Source: MED-G105 sp965263305
GTDB lineage: Bacteria > Pseudomonadota > Alphaproteobacteria > Caulobacterales > Parvularculaceae
Length of the DNA: 64,000 nt
Direction of reading: 5' to 3'
Assembly: GCA_965263305.1 (NCBI GenBank)
Contig: OZ253666.1
Location: 3,534,001 to 3,598,000, forward strand
In this document: in pieces, positions 61,336 through 64,000 of the stretch
Numbering within the stretch: position 1 is the stretch's first letter
Layout of the letters: each line of letters opens with the position of its first letter
Made by a program: the position numbers and the translations under genes
The notes under the pieces: generated by a model
What the model was told of the DNA's origin: nothing
Database searches by the model: none
What the model saw: the letters and a program-made list of their open reading frames with translations, nothing else

Positions 61336-62139
61336 TTACCGAACGTAACTCGCCCCGTTCACGTCAAGCGTCGCTCCTACCACCGACGGGCACGCATCGG
61401 ACAGAAGAAAAGCGGCAAGAGCGCCGACCTCACCCGGCTGCGCGACCCGGCGCAAGGGGATTTCGCTATCCGCCGCCTTGGCGCGCTTGGCGATGTCTTC
61501 CGGCGCCATGCGCGTCTCTACCCAACCGGGGGCAATCGCATAGAAAAGAATGCCTTCCTGAGAAAGGGCTCGGGCATAGGTTTTCGTCAACGCCAGCAAT
61601 CCGCCCTTGGAGGCCGCATAGGCGGCATGGTCGATCCCGTCGCCGCGATGACCGGCGCGGCTCGCAATATTGACGATGCGACCGTTGATCTCGCTGGAGG
61701 CCTCACGCGCCCGCTCGCGAAAATATGCAACGGCGCTGCGACAGATATCAGCCGGCGCCTGGAGGTTCACCGCCAACGTTGTCGCCCAGCCCGTAACCCA
61801 TGGGTCTTCGCCATCCCCATTGGCGGTTTTTTCCAATGTCAGGGGTGACTCTAGAAAAACACCGGCGTTATTGACGATCCCATCGAGGCCACCGCTCTTC
61901 GAGGTCGCATTGACCGCCTGTTCCACGAGACGCGCGCCCGCACCCGGTTGGGACAGATCCTCAAAAACAAGCTGTTCCTCGCTGAGGGAAAGGTCGGCGG
62001 CGAGAGCCGTCATCGCCGGGCTTTCACCGCTGGCATGAACAATCACCTTTCCCCCGGCGTTCACAATCGCCTTCGCCGTTTCCGCCCCAATGCCCCGTGA
62101 TGCCCCAGTCACCAAGCATGTCAGTCCCTCTAACCGCAT
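61336..62139 (-). CDS. Short-chain dehydrogenase/reductase
   Basis: 267-residue classical SDR. The cofactor motif is GASRGIGAE (about residues 12-20), NNAG is present, the catalytic Ser is in NIASRAGHRGD and the Y-x-x-x-K in YAASKGGLLALTK, with a PGWVETRM segment and the C-terminal GATLDVNGASYVR. It resembles 3-oxoacyl-ACP reductases (FabG-like), but the substrate cannot be assigned and fab genes are not adjacent. Convergent/divergent neighbours are flbT and the YebC gene. Confidence 0.87.
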   Translation of the reverse strand: MRLEGLTCLVTGASRGIGAETAKAIVNAGGKVIVHASGESPAMTALAADLSLSEEQLVFEDLSQPGAGARLVEQAVNATSKSGGLDGIVNNAGVFLESPLTLEKTANGDGEDPWVTGWATTLAVNLQAPADICRSAVAYFRERAREASSEINGRIVNIASRAGHRGDGIDHAAYAASKGGLLALTKTYARALSQEGILFYAIAPGWVETRMAPEDIAKRAKAADSEIPLRRVAQPGEVGALAAFLLSDACPSVVGATLDVNGASYVR

Positions 62140-62248
62140 GTTTCGTCCCTTTGTAATTTTGCTTCGATCTTGATCAGAGGCCTCGCCTCGCGCTAAAGCC
62201 CGCTTCTAGCATTTCATCAAAAAAAGCCAGTACGACGGAGATCTGCTC

Positions 62249-62995
62249 ATGGCCGGCCACAGTAAATGGGCGAATATCCAACATCGCAAGGGACGACAGG
62301 ACGCCAAACGCTCCAAGCTCTTCTCGCGTCTGTCCAAAGAAATCACCATCGCTGCGAAGATGGGCGCCCCGGACCCCAATTTTAATCCGCGCTTGCGCCT
62401 TGCCATCCAGGCGGCCAAAGGCCAGTCCATGCCGAAGGACAATATTGAACGGGCGATCAAAAAATCGTCCCAGGCCGACGGCGCGAGTTTCGAAGAAGTC
62501 CGGTATGAAGGGTTCGGCCCCGGCGGGGTTGGCGTTATCGTTGAGGTCTTGACCGATAACCGCAACCGCGCGGCCGGCGAAGTGCGCACTTCATTTGCGA
62601 AAAACGGCGGTAATTTGGGTGAGACCGGTTCCGTCGCCTTTATGTTTGATCGTGTCGGCGCCATCGAGTACGCGGGCGATAAGGCCGATGAAGACGGCAT
62701 GCTAGAAGCCGCCATCGAAGCAGGCGCCGATGATGTTGAATCATCCGAAGACCTGCATGTCATTTACACCGCCGCAGACGCCCTGGCGGAAGTCGCCTCA
62801 AATCTTGAGGGCGTATTCGGCGACGCGGTATCGACAAAACTCATCTGGAAACCGCAAAACACCATCGAAGTAACCGGCGACAAAGCCGGAACACTATTGA
62901 AAATGTTGGATGCGCTCGATGATTGCGACGATGTCCAGAATGTGTATGCGAACTTTGATATGTCAGCGGAGGATATGGATCGCCTCTCGGCCTAG
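62249..62995 (+). CDS. YebC/TACO1-family protein
   Basis: 248-residue YebC-type protein. It has the full family pattern: MAGHSKWANIQHRKGRQDAKRSKLFSRLSKEI at the start, GQSMPKDNIERAIKKSSQ, YEGFGPGGVGVIVEVLTDNRNR and GGNLGETGSVAFMFDRVG. The family is described as transcriptional regulators or, more recently, ribosome-associated factors easing translation of difficult sequences. In many proteobacteria it sits before ruvC, which is not here. Single gene. Confidence 0.95.
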   Translation: MAGHSKWANIQHRKGRQDAKRSKLFSRLSKEITIAAKMGAPDPNFNPRLRLAIQAAKGQSMPKDNIERAIKKSSQADGASFEEVRYEGFGPGGVGVIVEVLTDNRNRAAGEVRTSFAKNGGNLGETGSVAFMFDRVGAIEYAGDKADEDGMLEAAIEAGADDVESSEDLHVIYTAADALAEVASNLEGVFGDAVSTKLIWKPQNTIEVTGDKAGTLLKMLDALDDCDDVQNVYANFDMSAEDMDRLSA

Positions 62996-63031
62996 GTCGC
63001 GATCAGCCAATCCAATCTCAAGCGCCAGATT

Positions 63032-63463
63032 TTATTCCTCGTCAGGCGTTTCTTTCGGCGCTAACGCTTGGAAATCCCCCAAAACACAAAACCCAATGGG
63101 TGTTAACGTCGTCTGGTCGAGGATTTGAACCTGGAGCGGTGAACAAAAGCCGACGCCGCGGACATTAAATTGATAAATGGCGTTCTGTCGGGTCGCCCCC
63201 AAACAACGCCCCCGGGTTTTGCTAAGATAGAATTTGTTCGCGCCAGTGCTGATCAGAAATTCGCGATTGTTCACCGCCTGAACATTTCGGCGCGACGCCG
63301 TGGGTAGACAGCTTCGCACCTCACCTGTCGGCTCTAGCTTGGCAAGGCGCGCAGCGGCGGCCCGGTTTTGCCGACTAAGTCCGTCGCCTTCTGCCGTTGT
63401 CGAACAAGCCGCCAAAAATACGAAAGCCAACGCGGCAAACGGCAGGCAATCCTTGTTCTTCAT
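63032..63463 (-). CDS. Small lipoprotein, DUF6491-like
   Basis: 143-residue predicted lipoprotein. The signal region FAALAFVFLAACSTT carries a lipobox with lipidated Cys20. The mature part has CLPTASRRNVQAVNNREFLISTGANKFYLSKTRGRCLG, the Cys-bracketed pattern of DUF6491-type lipoproteins, and a second cysteine pair near the C terminus (GFC..., GFCVLG). Function unknown; probably periplasmic-side and anchored. Convergent with the YebC gene, 36 bases apart. Confidence 0.75.
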   Translation of the reverse strand: MKNKDCLPFAALAFVFLAACSTTAEGDGLSRQNRAAAARLAKLEPTGEVRSCLPTASRRNVQAVNNREFLISTGANKFYLSKTRGRCLGATRQNAIYQFNVRGVGFCSPLQVQILDQTTLTPIGFCVLGDFQALAPKETPDEE

Positions 63464-63524
63464 CGCCTATCCCCTCCTCAAAAAATCCAAAGAGGGTCAA
63501 CTATACTCGGGAACCCGCGATGCG

Positions 63525-64000
63525 CTACCGCCCGTAGATAATAATGTTAGACAACAGGGTGTTAGCGCCGCTACCGCTTAGCCCAAATAGAACAGCCATC
63601 CCAACCGAAAAAACCGTCCAGATCGCACCAAAAACCAAAAGGAATTTTATTGATCTGTTTATACCATAACTCAGCACCGACCGATCCGGGTTATTCGGAT
63701 CATAGCGCACCCCCACCACGGTGTTAATCGGCAATGCCGTATAGATCGAACGGTGAAACGCCTCCATGCTGCTGTTGGCGTATCCGAAAGCGATCCTTTT
63801 GCTCATATGATCAGCTCCGTGAACAGAATACTGGTAGGACAATGTTACGCCATAGGTCGTTCCATCTTCATCGGAATTAACCTTGAAATCGGACGAAATG
63901 ATACGACCCTCAGTAACCGGCCAATTCTCCGCCGCTTTCGCCAGATAAAGCGCTCGAAATGCGAACGCCAGAACGCCGACGCCAATCAGGATAAAAAAAC
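63525..64000 (-). CDS. DUF3592-like membrane protein (5' part cut by window edge)
   Basis: Partial gene; the frame is open to base 64000 and the start is outside the window. Readable are an N-terminal membrane segment (ILIGVGVLAFAFRALYLA), the DUF3592 pattern (NWPVTEGRIISSDF, YGVTLSYQYSV, then ALPINTVVGVRYDPNNPDRSVLSYG) and a C-terminal membrane segment (FGAIWTVFSVGMAVLFGL). Family members have a membrane-flanked extracytoplasmic domain of unknown function. A TTG at 63842 is internal to the domain and is not the start. Confidence 0.75.
   Translation of the reverse strand, partial: FFILIGVGVLAFAFRALYLAKAAENWPVTEGRIISSDFKVNSDEDGTTYGVTLSYQYSVHGADHMSKRIAFGYANSSMEAFHRSIYTALPINTVVGVRYDPNNPDRSVLSYGINRSIKFLLVFGAIWTVFSVGMAVLFGLSGSGANTLLSNIIIYGR

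Noticed and set aside
1..64000. tRNA, rRNA, CRISPR, IS elements, prophage genes and riboswitches.
   Set aside because: Intergenic regions were read on both strands and none showed a T-loop pattern, repeat-spacer array, transposase or recognisable aptamer.

Overview
The window comes from an alphaproteobacterium. The main signs are the flbT-flaF-flagellin set, NtrY/NtrX next to TrkA/TrkH, a fused IspDF, the petABC order Rieske-cytochrome b-cytochrome c1, and perfect TTAA-N7-TTAA CtrA-type boxes in front of flagellar and membrane genes. Base composition is fairly even and moderately GC-rich, except for an AT-richer patch at about 29.5-31.5 kb. A dimorphic marine lineage such as Parvularculales, Hyphomonadales or Caulobacterales would fit, but that placement is inference. 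No rRNA, tRNA, CRISPR array, transposase or phage gene was seen.

Layout. 0-7.3 kb, minus strand: dusB, ntrY, ntrX, trkA, trkH (cut by the window edge), with no ntrBC between dusB and ntrY. 7.4-15.8 kb: ispDF, pncC/cinA, a RatA/COQ10-like START protein, a GST, lipA, alanine dehydrogenase and several small envelope or unknown proteins. 15.9-23.8 kb: the rpoD-dnaG-yqeY block, divergent from carA, a PhyH-type oxygenase, efp and a hotdog thioesterase. 23.8-29.5 kb is accessory: a TmpA/TmpB-like phosphonate oxygenase pair, a CPBP protease divergent from a DUF2975/XRE pair, a SUKH-like protein, a GST and a metallo-beta-lactamase hydrolase. 29.5-31.5 kb: a Nal1-like trypsin-family protease followed by a small protein that resembles only its N-terminal domain. 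31.5-43.7 kb: housekeeping and metabolic genes (alpha/beta hydrolase, hotdog protein, rarD, asd, serine hydrolase, petABC, trmL, hemF, nitrilase).

43.7-48.1 kb holds three genes of an exosortase-type exopolysaccharide locus (export lipoprotein, outer-membrane barrel, ExeA-like ATPase) without the exosortase. 48.6-49.9 kb is fliO-fliP behind a CtrA box. 50-52.6 kb is a ligase-associated exonuclease and an ATP-dependent DNA ligase without the usual helicase partner. 52.7-57.1 kb has an outer-membrane barrel, a GABA-type aminotransferase and a ThDP enzyme. 57.1-61.2 kb is a flagellin locus (flaG, flagellin with a candidate sigma-54 promoter, DUF3137, flaF, flbT). The end carries an SDR, YebC, a DUF6491-like lipoprotein and a partial DUF3592 protein.

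Main points for a second look: the protease plus stand-alone prodomain-like protein; the TmpAB pair; the CtrA boxes; DnaG with a dismantled zinc site; EF-P with Asn at the loop tip; NtrX with altered Walker A and GAFTGA regions; and a start-less C-terminal gene remnant next to the flagellin.
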